Under the pieces are notes generated by a model. The model saw only the letters and a program-made list of their open reading frames with translations. It searched no databases and was not told the origin of the DNA. Shown here in pieces: positions 26,687-34,759 of a stretch of DNA of 64,000 nt. Positions within the stretch are counted from its first letter, which is position 1, and the number at the start of each line of letters is the position of its first letter. This DNA comes from Kuafuiihalomonas sp039024635 (lineage in GTDB: Bacteria; Myxococcota; Kuafuiibacteriia; Kuafuiibacteriales; Kuafuiibacteriaceae), in NCBI GenBank assembly GCA_039024635.1, contig JBCCQA010000011.1, positions 72,335-136,334 on the forward strand, in the 5' to 3' direction. The position numbers and the translations under genes are program-made.

Positions 26687-27598
26687 ATGCCCCGGGCCAG
26701 TGCTTCCATGCTGCTCCTTCCCCTCGCGATCGGCTGCCAGTCCGGCGGAAGTGGTGGGGGGCAGGCTGGTGAGGCCCCCCAATTTGACGAGGAGTTCCAG
26801 ACGGCTGGCCTCAACCCCGACCGGGGAGAGACCGTCCCCAAGGTGCGCTTCTTTTTGACGGCAGAGCAGAACTGGCAGGAGGCGGAGCGGCGTTTCGAGC
26901 GAAAGGACTACTTGGCCGCTCAGCAGTATTTCGCCTTCATTCGTACCAAGTTCCCCTACGCACGCTTCGCGGTCTTGTCCGATATTCGGATCGCCGACTG
27001 CCAATATGCACGAGAGCACTGGCTCGAAGCGGTCGATAGTTACTCGAACTTCGTTCGCCTCCACCCTGGTCATCGACTGGTCCCCTACGCCATGTTTCGT
27101 ACCGGCCTGTCTCAGTACGAACAAATCCCTGGGAGCTTCTTCCTCCTCCCGCCGGCCGAAGAGAAGGATCAAACGGCGGTCGAGGAGGCGGCCAAAGCGC
27201 TGGGCGCCTACCTGAGGCGCTTTCCCCAGGACGAAAACGTGGAGGAGGCCCAGAAGGTCTACGCCGAAGTGCGTCAGAAGCTGATGAAGCACGAGCGCTA
27301 CGCCGCCGACTTCTACCGAAAGCTCGGTAGGGACCGGGCCTATCTGGGTCGACTCACCATCATTCGGGACCAGTTCGAAGACGTGGGCTTGAACCCGAAG
27401 CTGCTGCTGGAGATCGCCCAAGTTCAAGCCCGACTCGGCCAGGTCGAGGACGTGCAGTCGACCTTCGATGGCATGGCCCAGCGATTCCCCGAGGCTCAGG
27501 AGCTGAAGGATCGCGCGAAACTGGTCAGGGAAGCCGAGGCCGCTCGAGCCGAAGCCGAGGCTAAGGCGGCCGCCAAAGTCGAGGCGGAGGCCGGCTAG
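26687..27598 (+). CDS. bamD: outer membrane protein assembly factor BamD (lipoprotein)
   Basis: BamD is a lipoprotein of the BAM complex that helps insert beta-barrels into the outer membrane. The N-terminus has a hydrophobic stretch and lipobox (LLPLAIGCQS). TPR-like units follow: EAERRFERKDYLAAQQYFAFIRTKFPYARFAVLSDIRIADCQYAREHW is the typical first unit (read in pieces), then EAVDSYSNFVRLHPGHRLVPYAMFRTGLSQYEQIP, and AKALGAYLRRFPQDENVEEAQKVYAEVRQKLMKHERYAADFY. The 303 residues include an extra alanine/glutamate-rich tail. It lies 32 bases after the AglZ/FrzS-like gene and may be cotranscribed with it. Confidence 0.88.
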   Translation: MPRASASMLLLPLAIGCQSGGSGGGQAGEAPQFDEEFQTAGLNPDRGETVPKVRFFLTAEQNWQEAERRFERKDYLAAQQYFAFIRTKFPYARFAVLSDIRIADCQYAREHWLEAVDSYSNFVRLHPGHRLVPYAMFRTGLSQYEQIPGSFFLLPPAEEKDQTAVEEAAKALGAYLRRFPQDENVEEAQKVYAEVRQKLMKHERYAADFYRKLGRDRAYLGRLTIIRDQFEDVGLNPKLLLEIAQVQARLGQVEDVQSTFDGMAQRFPEAQELKDRAKLVREAEAARAEAEAKAAAKVEAEAG

Positions 27599-27644
27599 CC
27601 GGGGCGGCCTCGCTTCCGGACGGCCAGCCTGGGAGGGCGCCGCT

Positions 27645-27866
27645 TCAGGCCGGGGCCGAGGCGTCGATTCTTTCGGGCCGCAGGCTCTGGAGGTCGGGCC
27701 GGGATTGGCGCAAAGAGGTCAGGTCTCGAGCCGCGACGACGTCGACATCGCAGTGGGGGTAGGTCAGGCCCAAGGTGAGCCGAAACCGGACGGCCGTCGT
27801 CTCCCGCTCGGTCTGCCATAGACCGATGACTTCGGGGCCATCGCTCAGGACGATGAATTGAGTCAC
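27645..27866 (-). CDS. small protein of 73 residues with a strong ribosome binding site
   Basis: GTG at 27866 starts a protein beginning MTQFIVLSDGPEVIGLWQ, with beta-strand-like alternation (TTAVRFRLTLGLTYPHCDVDVVAARDL) and a hydrophilic tail. Six bases upstream of the GTG the minus strand reads AAAGGAGGTTCTC, a near-perfect Shine-Dalgarno sequence, which is rare in this window. The gene is convergent with bamD and divergent from the SGNH-hydrolase gene. No family is recognised. Confidence 0.6.
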   Translation of the reverse strand: MTQFIVLSDGPEVIGLWQTERETTAVRFRLTLGLTYPHCDVDVVAARDLTSLRQSRPDLQSLRPERIDASAPA

Positions 27867-27994
27867 GAGAACCTCCTTTTGTGACTGAACCAGGAGCGCC
27901 GGACGCTAGCACCCACGCATCTCGAATGTTAAGGGCCCGTGCTGGCGAAAGCCCGAGCTTGGCAGCCGGGCCCCCCTGAGCGCCCGAGGCAGAA

Positions 27995-29530
27995 TTGTTT
28001 GCGCGGAACCCATTTCCTCCAGGAACGGCGGGCACTTTGCTCCTGTTCATCCTGTTCTGCTTCGGGCTCTCGGCCCTCCCAATCCCCGAGTTTCTTCGCC
28101 CCCTCCTGATCTTCGAGCGGAAGGATCCGCTGTGGGCCTTCGTGACCCAGGTGGTCTCTCCGCCCGCTTCGGTGCCCCGGCCGTCCCAGGGCTACGTCGC
28201 CGGTGCCGGCGGTTTGGCTATCGCCACCGAGGACACCGTTCCGACCGAAGCCGAGGCCGAGGCTCCTGTCCCCGCTCTGCCGGTGCAGCGTGCCCCGAGC
28301 GGGGTCTGGGAAAGGCCGGCCCGCCCTCGTTTCGAGCGCTACGCCAAGGCCCTAGACCTGTCGGCGGCCCCAATGGAGCGAGGCTGTGCAGATCCCAGCC
28401 CTGAGGGCTGTCGGCGCTTTGCGATGGAGCGTTTCTTTCGGCGGCTCGACCAAGCGGCCGACGGGGAGGGCAGTCCGGTCCGGGTTGTCCACTTCGGTGA
28501 CTCGCTGATCGCCAGCGACAAAATCAGCGACACGATTCGCAAGCGCCTGCAGGAGCGCTTCGGTTCGGCGGGCCGAGGATTCCTGATGGTCCGTAAGTTC
28601 AACCGCTTCCAGCGGGGCAATCGAAGCGGAGACGGCTCGCCGGGCTGGGTACTGGAGATCATCACGCAGGGTGTCCTGCGCGACCGCTTCTTCGGCTATA
28701 CTGGCGCCTCCTTCACGGCCCAAAAGGTGGGAGAGGTCTCCCGTTTTGCGCCGGTCGCGGGCGCCGAGCAGGTCGAGCTTCATTATCTGGAGGAGCCCAA
28801 GGGAGGTCGTTTGGAACTCCGGGCCGACGGTGAAGTCCTGGGCCGGGTCGACACCTTGGCCGACCGACCTCGCAGCGATGCTCGGGTGAAACGATTCGAT
28901 CTCGGCGCAGGCGTTGAGGCCTTGGAGCTGGAGGCGCTGAGTCCTGGGGCTCGCGTCTTTGGGGTCGTCTTGGAAAGCCGAGGGCCGGGCGTCGTCTACG
29001 AGAGCATCGGGCTGCCGGGCGCGACCTCGGAGGTGTGGACCCGTCCTCAGCGCGAAGACTTCATTCAGATGTTGGCCGCCCGCCAGCCGGCCTTGGTGGT
29101 CCACATGGTCGGCGGCAACGACGGTCTCATGCTCTCCAAGAAGCGGACCGCTCTCCAAAAGATAGAGGCCGCCATGAACGCCTTCTTCGACCGCGTGGCC
29201 GAAGCGGCCCCAGAGGCCGACTGTCTGATCGTCACCCCCTTTGAGGCCGTTCGGGCCAAGGCCGACGGTCGAAAGCTGCCCAAGCCCGAAGTCCAAGACA
29301 TCGCCGCCCTCCAGCGTAAGCTGGCCGAGGCTCGGGGCTGTGGTCTTTGGGACATGTACACCTCGATGGGCGGAGAGGGTTCACTGCAGCGCTGGATCGA
29401 CGCCGATCTCATGTTGGCCGACCTCATCCATCCGCGCAGCCGAGGCTCGGACCTGATCGGCGAGATGTTCGCCGAGTCCCTGATGGAGGCCTACGACAAT
29501 CCTCTCGCCCGAACGGAGGCCCGAGACTAG
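27995..29530 (+). CDS. SGNH/GDSL-type hydrolase, membrane-anchored, likely polysaccharide O-acetylation partner
   Basis: A TTG at 27995 precedes a single membrane anchor (AGTLLLFILFCFGLSALPIPEFL) and a Pro/Glu-rich linker; there is no other suitable start before the domain. The SGNH catalytic blocks are VVHFGDSLIASDKI (Ser), VVHMVGGNDGLM (Asn), and DLIHPRSRGSDLIGEMF (Asp/His). A carbohydrate-binding-like beta domain lies between (GRLELRADGEVLGR). The stop is directly followed by the ATG of an MBOAT gene. In AlgI/AlgJ/AlgX, DltB/DltD and PatA/PatB type systems, such pairs move acetyl groups to a cell-surface polymer. The 511-residue protein should act in the periplasm; the polymer is unknown. 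Confidence 0.82.
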   Translation: MFARNPFPPGTAGTLLLFILFCFGLSALPIPEFLRPLLIFERKDPLWAFVTQVVSPPASVPRPSQGYVAGAGGLAIATEDTVPTEAEAEAPVPALPVQRAPSGVWERPARPRFERYAKALDLSAAPMERGCADPSPEGCRRFAMERFFRRLDQAADGEGSPVRVVHFGDSLIASDKISDTIRKRLQERFGSAGRGFLMVRKFNRFQRGNRSGDGSPGWVLEIITQGVLRDRFFGYTGASFTAQKVGEVSRFAPVAGAEQVELHYLEEPKGGRLELRADGEVLGRVDTLADRPRSDARVKRFDLGAGVEALELEALSPGARVFGVVLESRGPGVVYESIGLPGATSEVWTRPQREDFIQMLAARQPALVVHMVGGNDGLMLSKKRTALQKIEAAMNAFFDRVAEAAPEADCLIVTPFEAVRAKADGRKLPKPEVQDIAALQRKLAEARGCGLWDMYTSMGGEGSLQRWIDADLMLADLIHPRSRGSDLIGEMFAESLMEAYDNPLARTEARD

Positions 29531-30949
29531 ATGCTCTTTCACAGCCTTCAGTTCCTGGTCTTCCTCCCCGTCGTCTTTTTCCTCTACTGGGGCATCGGGG
29601 ATCGACCTGGGCTCCGGCGAGTGCTGCTCCTGATCGCGAGCGCCGTGTTCTACATGGCGTGGAATCCGCTTCCTTTTCTCATCGTCCTGTACTGCGCAAC
29701 GGTGGACTGGGGCCTGGCTCGGGCCATGAGTCGAAGCACCGCGCCCGGGCGAAGGAAGCTGCTCGTGACTCTGAGCGTGGTCAGCAACCTGGCCGTCCTC
29801 GGCTTCTTCAAGTACGCGAACCTCTTCTACGAAACGGCAAGCCAGGTCGGGGCGTGGATTGGGATCGAGATCGTCTACCACCGACTCGATATTCTCCTCC
29901 CCATCGGTCTGTCCTTCGTGGTCTTTCAGACTCTCAGCTACACCATCGACGTCTACCGAGGAGACTGCGAGGCACGGCGCTCCTGGATCGACGTCGCCCT
30001 CTTCATCAGCTTCTTTCCTCAGATCATCGCGGGCCCCATCGTGCGCGCGAGCCACTTCCTGCCTCAGCTGGACCGCCCACCGCAGCTTCCGGATGACTCG
30101 GGTTCGGCGGCCCTTTTTCGCATCGCGAAGGGCTTGGTCAAGAAGCTGCTCATCGCAGACCTATTGGCGGCCAACCTCATCGACCGGGTCTTTGCGTCCC
30201 CTGAACTCTACACGCCGGTGGAGGTATGGGCTGGGGTCTTCAGCTACACGCTTCAGATCTACTACGACTTCTCGGCCTACTCGGACGTCGCCATCGGCTC
30301 GGCCGCCCTCTTTGGATTTCACATTCCAGAGAATTTCAACCGGCCCTACAAGGCTCGAAACCTGCCGGAGTTCTGGCAGCGCTGGCACATCTCGTTGAGC
30401 ACCTGGCTGCGTGACTATCTCTACATCCCGCTGGGCGGCAATCGTGCTGGCCGCTGGTTCACCCTCCGCAACGTGATGATCACCATGATCCTGGGTGGAA
30501 TCTGGCACGGTGCTTCTTGGCGAATGGCCCTGTGGGGAGGCGTCCACGGCGTTGGCCTCTGCCTGACCCGGCTCTATTGGTGGCGCTTCGGAATCGCGAA
30601 GCAGCCGGCGTGGTGGCGAACCGCTCTCGGCTTCGCGATCACCTTCCTGTCGGTCATGCTCGCCCGGATCTTCTTTCGAGCCGAGTCCATGCTTCGCGCC
30701 TCGGAGATCTTTGCCGGTTTGCTTCCTGCCGACACTTGGACCGCCCCCAATCTGACGCCTCGCGTCCTCACCGTGATGCTCGCGGGGACCGCTCTGCACT
30801 TCGGGCCCACGAGGCTATGGGACCGAATCTCGGAGGGCCTGGTTCGGCTGCCGGTCCCGGCTCGGGCCTTGGTCCTGGTCGCCGTCGCGCTCTTCATCAA
30901 GCGCATCGCCGACTTCGAGGTCCAGACCTACATCTACTTTCAGTTTTGA
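29531..30949 (+). CDS. MBOAT family O-acyltransferase (AlgI-like)
   Basis: This 472-residue membrane protein transfers acyl groups across the membrane, normally acetyl from acetyl-CoA, to a periplasmic partner. It has about ten membrane segments (start LFHSLQFLVFLPVVFFLYWG). The AlgI/MBOAT signatures are FFPQIIAGPIVRASHFLPQL, PENFNRPYKARNLPEFWQRWHISLSTWLRDYLYIPLGG (read in pieces), and the catalytic histidine in GGIWHGASWRMALWGGVHG. The C-terminus (YIYFQF) is typical of the family. It follows the SGNH gene with no gap. Confidence 0.93.
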   Translation: MLFHSLQFLVFLPVVFFLYWGIGDRPGLRRVLLLIASAVFYMAWNPLPFLIVLYCATVDWGLARAMSRSTAPGRRKLLVTLSVVSNLAVLGFFKYANLFYETASQVGAWIGIEIVYHRLDILLPIGLSFVVFQTLSYTIDVYRGDCEARRSWIDVALFISFFPQIIAGPIVRASHFLPQLDRPPQLPDDSGSAALFRIAKGLVKKLLIADLLAANLIDRVFASPELYTPVEVWAGVFSYTLQIYYDFSAYSDVAIGSAALFGFHIPENFNRPYKARNLPEFWQRWHISLSTWLRDYLYIPLGGNRAGRWFTLRNVMITMILGGIWHGASWRMALWGGVHGVGLCLTRLYWWRFGIAKQPAWWRTALGFAITFLSVMLARIFFRAESMLRASEIFAGLLPADTWTAPNLTPRVLTVMLAGTALHFGPTRLWDRISEGLVRLPVPARALVLVAVALFIKRIADFEVQTYIYFQF

Positions 30950-30979
30950 GGACCGGTCCACTGGGGGCATGGTTCGGGC

Positions 30980-31264
30980 ATGAACTCCCAGGAGGCCTTC
31001 ATCGAGAAGCTCGAGGCGGCGCACGAGTTTCCGACCCGCTATACCTTCAAGCTGATCGGCGCCAGCGACGGGGCCTTTCAGGCCCAGGCCCTGGAGCTGC
31101 TCGACCGCGAGTATCCGAACGCCGAGCCCGACGTTTCGACCAGGGCTTCAGCCAAAGGCAATCACGTGTCGATGACCGTAGTTGCGACGATGCCCGACGC
31201 GTCGACGGTGGCCCGGCTTTATCGGGCCTTTCACGGGCTCGAAGGGCTGGCGATGCTGCTCTGA
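30980..31264 (+). CDS. DUF493 (YbeD-like) protein
   Basis: The 94-residue protein begins MNSQEAFIEKLEAAHEFPTRYTFKLIG and has the ferredoxin-like pattern of DUF493 (KGNHVSMTVVATMPDASTVARLYRAF). In E. coli the homologue YbeD lies by the lipoyl-transfer genes, but its role is not proven. Here there is no lipoate gene nearby. It overlaps the convergent DUF368 gene by 34 bases. Confidence 0.85.
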   Translation: MNSQEAFIEKLEAAHEFPTRYTFKLIGASDGAFQAQALELLDREYPNAEPDVSTRASAKGNHVSMTVVATMPDASTVARLYRAFHGLEGLAMLL

Positions 31265-32157
31265 CGACCGAAGCGTTCTAGCCCGAGAACTAGGACGACG
31301 CCCAATAGTCCGAGACCGACCGGCAGCAGGACTGGACCCGCGTAGCTTCCATCCCAGGGCCATACCGATCGCGTGGCCTGGACCGTCTTGCCGGCGATGA
31401 CGACCGGCGCCTCCAGCTCTACCCCGAACGGCCAGAGTTTCCGAAGTGAGCCTAGCATGAGGCCGACCAAGGCGGCGTAGGTTGGATTCGGCGCTATGTG
31501 CAGGAGAGCCTTCAATAGGCGGCTAAAGCCGAGGATGCCCAATGCCACCCCGGATCCGAACACGGCCAGCAGCAGGAGATCGCGCTCGTGGATGGCCCCC
31601 AAGACTCGGGTGTACTGCCCCATGATGAGCAGCAGGAAAGAGCCGGAGATTCCGGGCAAGAGCATGGCACAGATGGCGATGGCCCCGCTCACGAACAGAA
31701 AGCCGAGTGAGTCCTGGACCGGAAGTTGACCTAGGCCCGTCAGAACGAAAGCGGCCACGGCCGCGCTGAGGAGGGCGAAGGCTTCGACCGGCCCCACCCG
31801 GGTCATCAGTCGAAGAGGAACGGCCAGCGAGGCTGCGATCATTCCAAAGAAGAGGCCATTCATGGCTTCGGGATGTTCGGCCATCAGGTGGGGGATGACT
31901 TTGGAAAGACTGAGGACGGCGAGAACGATGCCGACCCCGAGGGTGACTAAGAAGGGGAGGTCCGCCTTGCGCGCGGCCTCGAGTCGTCGAGGCCCCAAGA
32001 GCAGGTCCCGCACCAGGCCCGGGCTTAGACCCGACAAGGCGCCTATGAAGCGAGGATAGATGCCGAGGACCAAAGCCATGGTGCCACCGCTGACCCCGGG
32101 GACGACGTCTGCGGCGCCCATGGCAAAGCCACGAGCTACGATGGAAACCGTCTTCAT
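31231..32157 (-). CDS. DUF368 membrane protein (polyprenyl-phosphate translocase, PopT/UptA-like superfamily)
   Basis: The signature MGAADVVPGVSGGTMALVLGIYPRFI appears at the N-terminus and the internal duplicate LLPGISGSFLLLIMGQYTRV near residue 180. About eight hydrophobic segments are present in 308 residues. DUF368 proteins of Gram-positive and Gram-negative bacteria recycle undecaprenyl phosphate across the membrane for wall and polymer synthesis. Start ATG 32157 overlaps the Hsp33 stop by four bases. Its placement after PBP1A-like and O-acetylation genes is in keeping with envelope work. Confidence 0.85.
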   Translation of the reverse strand: MKTVSIVARGFAMGAADVVPGVSGGTMALVLGIYPRFIGALSGLSPGLVRDLLLGPRRLEAARKADLPFLVTLGVGIVLAVLSLSKVIPHLMAEHPEAMNGLFFGMIAASLAVPLRLMTRVGPVEAFALLSAAVAAFVLTGLGQLPVQDSLGFLFVSGAIAICAMLLPGISGSFLLLIMGQYTRVLGAIHERDLLLLAVFGSGVALGILGFSRLLKALLHIAPNPTYAALVGLMLGSLRKLWPFGVELEAPVVIAGKTVQATRSVWPWDGSYAGPVLLPVGLGLLGVVLVLGLERFGRQSSIASPSSP

Positions 32158-33035
32158 CCTTCGGCCGTGGTCGTCTCGGCGACCAACTGCTCCAGGTCCT
32201 GGACCGTAATCTCGTACTGGCTGGTGCAGAAGTCGCAATCGACACGGACCGGCTCGTTCTTCACCACCATCTGGGACAGCTCGTTGGGCCCCATGAGCCG
32301 CACCGCGTTCAGGGCTCGCTCCCGACTGCAGGGGCAGTACCAGCGGAGGGGCACGGGCTCGTCCACCAGCTCGGCCTCGGGCTCCACCTCGCGCAGCAAG
32401 GCCTCGGCATTCGGGGCCTCACGGAGCATGGGAATGAGTCCGCCCGCCACCACCCGCTCCCGGATCGCGCTCAGGTGCTCGGGATCGCCGTCAGGAAGGG
32501 CCTGGACCAAGAGGCCTCCGGCGACCTCGATGCGGGACTGCTCGCCGAGCAATACGTCGGCCGCGAGGCCGGTCAGGACCTGGTCGGACTGTTCGATGAA
32601 GAACTCGATGTCTCGGTCCACTTCGCCCAAGACGAGGGGCGTCATTGACTGGATGTAGTCCCCGGCCGCGCCGCGGCGCACCACGGACACTTTGCCGGGT
32701 AAGAGAGCGGGGGCAATGACGGGCCGCTTCGTCTCGCCAGCGCGAGGGAAAGCGAGGCCTGGGTTGCCAAGCATGCCTCGAAGCTCGCCTGAGTGGGTGG
32801 CATCGACCAGCATCCGGCCGATGCGGGCTTTCGACAGGATCTGAAGGCTGGTCTTGCCCTCTCGTTTGGAAGAAACGGCCATGAGGCCGGCACAGGTGAG
32901 CAAACGGCTCATGGCTACGCCAGAGGTCCAGCCGAGGCCGTGAATTGCCTGTGCGCTGCGACACGTGGTGGTGGTGAGGGCCACGGTCAGCTCCAGATGG
33001 TCCTTCGTTCGAGCCCGAAGGCAGACGTCGTCCAT
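32154..33035 (-). CDS. hslO: Hsp33 redox-regulated chaperone
   Basis: Hsp33 holds unfolded proteins during oxidative stress and is switched on by oxidation of a C-terminal zinc site. The N-terminal substrate domain starts MDDVCLRARTKDHLELTVALTTTTCRSA and has GMLGNPGLAF. The zinc center is CPCSRERAL (C-x-C) near residue 238 and VDCDFCTSQYEI (C-x-x-C) near residue 270. All four cysteines are present, so the redox switch should work. Length 293 matches the family. It is followed by DUF368 with a four-base overlap. Confidence 0.92.
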   Translation of the reverse strand: MDDVCLRARTKDHLELTVALTTTTCRSAQAIHGLGWTSGVAMSRLLTCAGLMAVSSKREGKTSLQILSKARIGRMLVDATHSGELRGMLGNPGLAFPRAGETKRPVIAPALLPGKVSVVRRGAAGDYIQSMTPLVLGEVDRDIEFFIEQSDQVLTGLAADVLLGEQSRIEVAGGLLVQALPDGDPEHLSAIRERVVAGGLIPMLREAPNAEALLREVEPEAELVDEPVPLRWYCPCSRERALNAVRLMGPNELSQMVVKNEPVRVDCDFCTSQYEITVQDLEQLVAETTTAEG

Positions 33036-33162
33036 CTGCTGAGACTAGCAAACGGGAGAAGATGCGCGCAGGACTCTCGGCCTTGCCGCGTGTTGTGCGC
33101 ACGGAAGTTGACTCCCCCCTGGGCCGTTCCTAGCTTTGAGAAAGCCGGCCTGGCGCCTTCCC

Positions 33163-33810
33163 ATGATACTGCCGAAATCTCCGTCCGCCGCGCCTCTCTC
33201 GCGAGTGGTGCGCTACGCGGAATCTGAAATCCCCACGGCCCGAGGCCCGCTCCGTGCCGTCGTTTACCGAGAAGTGGTCGACGGTGAGGTCGACTCCAAC
33301 AAGGAGCACGTGGCCCTCGTGGTCGGAAAGCTCGAGGCCTCCAGCGTCTTGTCGCGCGTCCACAGTGAGTGCATCACCTCAGAGGTCTTCGGCTCCCTCA
33401 AATGCGACTGTGCCGACCAGTTCGAAACTGCCATCGGCGCCTGCTACGAAGAGGGCCAGGGCGTCGTGCTCTATCTCCGTCAGGAGGGGCGGGGCATCGG
33501 CCTGGGCAACAAGATCAAGGCCTATGCTCTGCAGGCCAAGGGCGCCGACACGGTGCAGGCCAACCATCAGCTCGGTTTCGAGACAGACCTGCGGACCTAC
33601 GACATCGCAGCCGCCATGTTCGATGACCTGGGCGTCAGTTCGGTCCGACTCCTGACCAACAACCCTGACAAGGTGCAACAGCTCGAGACCCACGGCGTCC
33701 AAGTGGAGGCCCGCGTGCCTCTTCAGACGCCGGTCAACATCCACTCTCGGAAGTACATCGCGACCAAGCGGGACAAGTGTGGCCACATGATCACGCCCGT
33801 TGAGGGTTAA
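33163..33810 (+). CDS. ribA: GTP cyclohydrolase II
   Basis: The enzyme opens GTP to give the pyrimidine precursor of riboflavin. The zinc cysteines are in HSECITSEVFGSLKCDCADQ, the substrate arginine motif is LRQEGRGIGLGNKI, and VRLLTNNPDKV is present. The C-terminus ends with TKRDKCGHM. The ATG at 33163 gives 215 residues; a TTG at 33136 is possible. There is no ribB (DHBP synthase) fusion. It is divergent from hslO with no FMN riboswitch visible in the 127-base gap. Confidence 0.92.
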   Translation: MILPKSPSAAPLSRVVRYAESEIPTARGPLRAVVYREVVDGEVDSNKEHVALVVGKLEASSVLSRVHSECITSEVFGSLKCDCADQFETAIGACYEEGQGVVLYLRQEGRGIGLGNKIKAYALQAKGADTVQANHQLGFETDLRTYDIAAAMFDDLGVSSVRLLTNNPDKVQQLETHGVQVEARVPLQTPVNIHSRKYIATKRDKCGHMITPVEG

Positions 33811-33900
33811 CACATCTCCTTCACCTCCTGAGCCTCACCGGTCTCATCGCGCCCTACCTCGCCATCGTCATCTTCGTGGTCCGTCAGTTTCGGCCCTGAA

Positions 33901-34077
33901 TCACCCGCGAAGCAGAGCCTGAGAACGGAGCTCGAGGAAGCTCGAGCCATGGTCCAGAACGCACACCAGGCCATGGACGCCTTCTTGGCCAAGCCGGTGA
34001 CCCGCGTGGAGCTGAGGACGGCTTTGAACCGCCTTCAGGCCTCGGGTTCTTCGGACCTCAGGCCTTCCCGGGCGTGA
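33901..34077 (+). pseudogene. remnant of a response-regulator receiver domain
   Basis: In frame with ribA but after its stop, the segment 33901-34077 has no start of its own that gives a full domain. The peptide QAMDAFLAKPVTRVELRTALNRL is a close match to the end of a receiver domain: the G/A-M-D-x-F/Y-L-x-K-P motif with the conserved lysine and proline, then helix 5. The rest of the receiver (phospho-aspartate strand) is missing upstream. A hydrophobic stretch in another frame (LTGLIAPYLAIVIFVVRQF) lies just before. This looks like a deletion remnant of a receiver or hybrid kinase gene. Short length leaves doubt. Confidence 0.5.
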
Positions 34078-34759
34078 TACCCCACCCGATCGGGCTGTCC
34101 TCTTCTGCGTCCGACTGCTGAACGAGAAGGAAAGCGCCCAGGCTCCCGGCCACCAAGCCCAGGCGAGCCTCCACGTCGGGTTCAGCCAGCACGTCTTGAC
34201 GCTCACTCGGGTCGGTCAGTGCCGCCGCCGCCACCAGGTCGGCCAGCGGCCCCGGCTCGTCGACCTCGTTGAGACCCTGCAGTTCACTGGCGTCGCTGGG
34301 GCTGACGTGAACCATGGCCCGGGTGCACAAGGACCGCAGACTGGCCATGGCCGGCAGCAGGCTTCGACTGTCGGCGGGCATCTGATCTTCGAGGATCCGG
34401 GCCCGGACGCGGCGAAAGGAAGGACCCGGGTCGTGCTCATCGGAAATGTTCACTCGGCATAGTCCCTCGATGACGATGTTGTAGCGGCCGTCGGGGAGTC
34501 GGGCCGATTGGCGAAGGATGCCGAGGCCGGCCACTTTGTGGACGGCCGGGCGACCGAAGGCGTCGGGGGGTGACTCCGGTCGCGTCATGGCCACGACCAT
34601 CAGGCGAGAGCCGTCCAGGCAGTACTGGGTCATGGCTCGATAGCGGGGCTCGAAGACATGCAAAGATATGAGCGTGCGAGGGAGGAGAACGGCGCCGGAG
34701 AGCGGAAAGACCGCGACCTCTTCTAGGGCCCGCTCGGTGATCTCGACGACTTCGCTCAC
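34058..34759 (-). CDS. LON substrate-binding-domain protein
   Basis: GTG at 34759, four bases inside the end of the oxidase gene, gives a 233-residue protein. The LON N-terminal domain begins VAVFPLSGAVLLPRTLISLHVFEPRYRAM and includes LPDGRYNIVIEGLCRVNI. The helical second part follows to DVEARLGLVAGSLGAFLL. There is no AAA or protease domain, so it is a stand-alone LON-domain protein of unknown target. The end overlaps the receiver remnant on the other strand. Confidence 0.85.
   Translation of the reverse strand: MSEVVEITERALEEVAVFPLSGAVLLPRTLISLHVFEPRYRAMTQYCLDGSRLMVVAMTRPESPPDAFGRPAVHKVAGLGILRQSARLPDGRYNIVIEGLCRVNISDEHDPGPSFRRVRARILEDQMPADSRSLLPAMASLRSLCTRAMVHVSPSDASELQGLNEVDEPGPLADLVAAAALTDPSERQDVLAEPDVEARLGLVAGSLGAFLLVQQSDAEEDSPIGWGITPGKA

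Noticed and set aside
33036..33162. FMN riboswitch before ribA
   Set aside because: The conserved RFN-element sequence blocks are not present in the 127-base gap.
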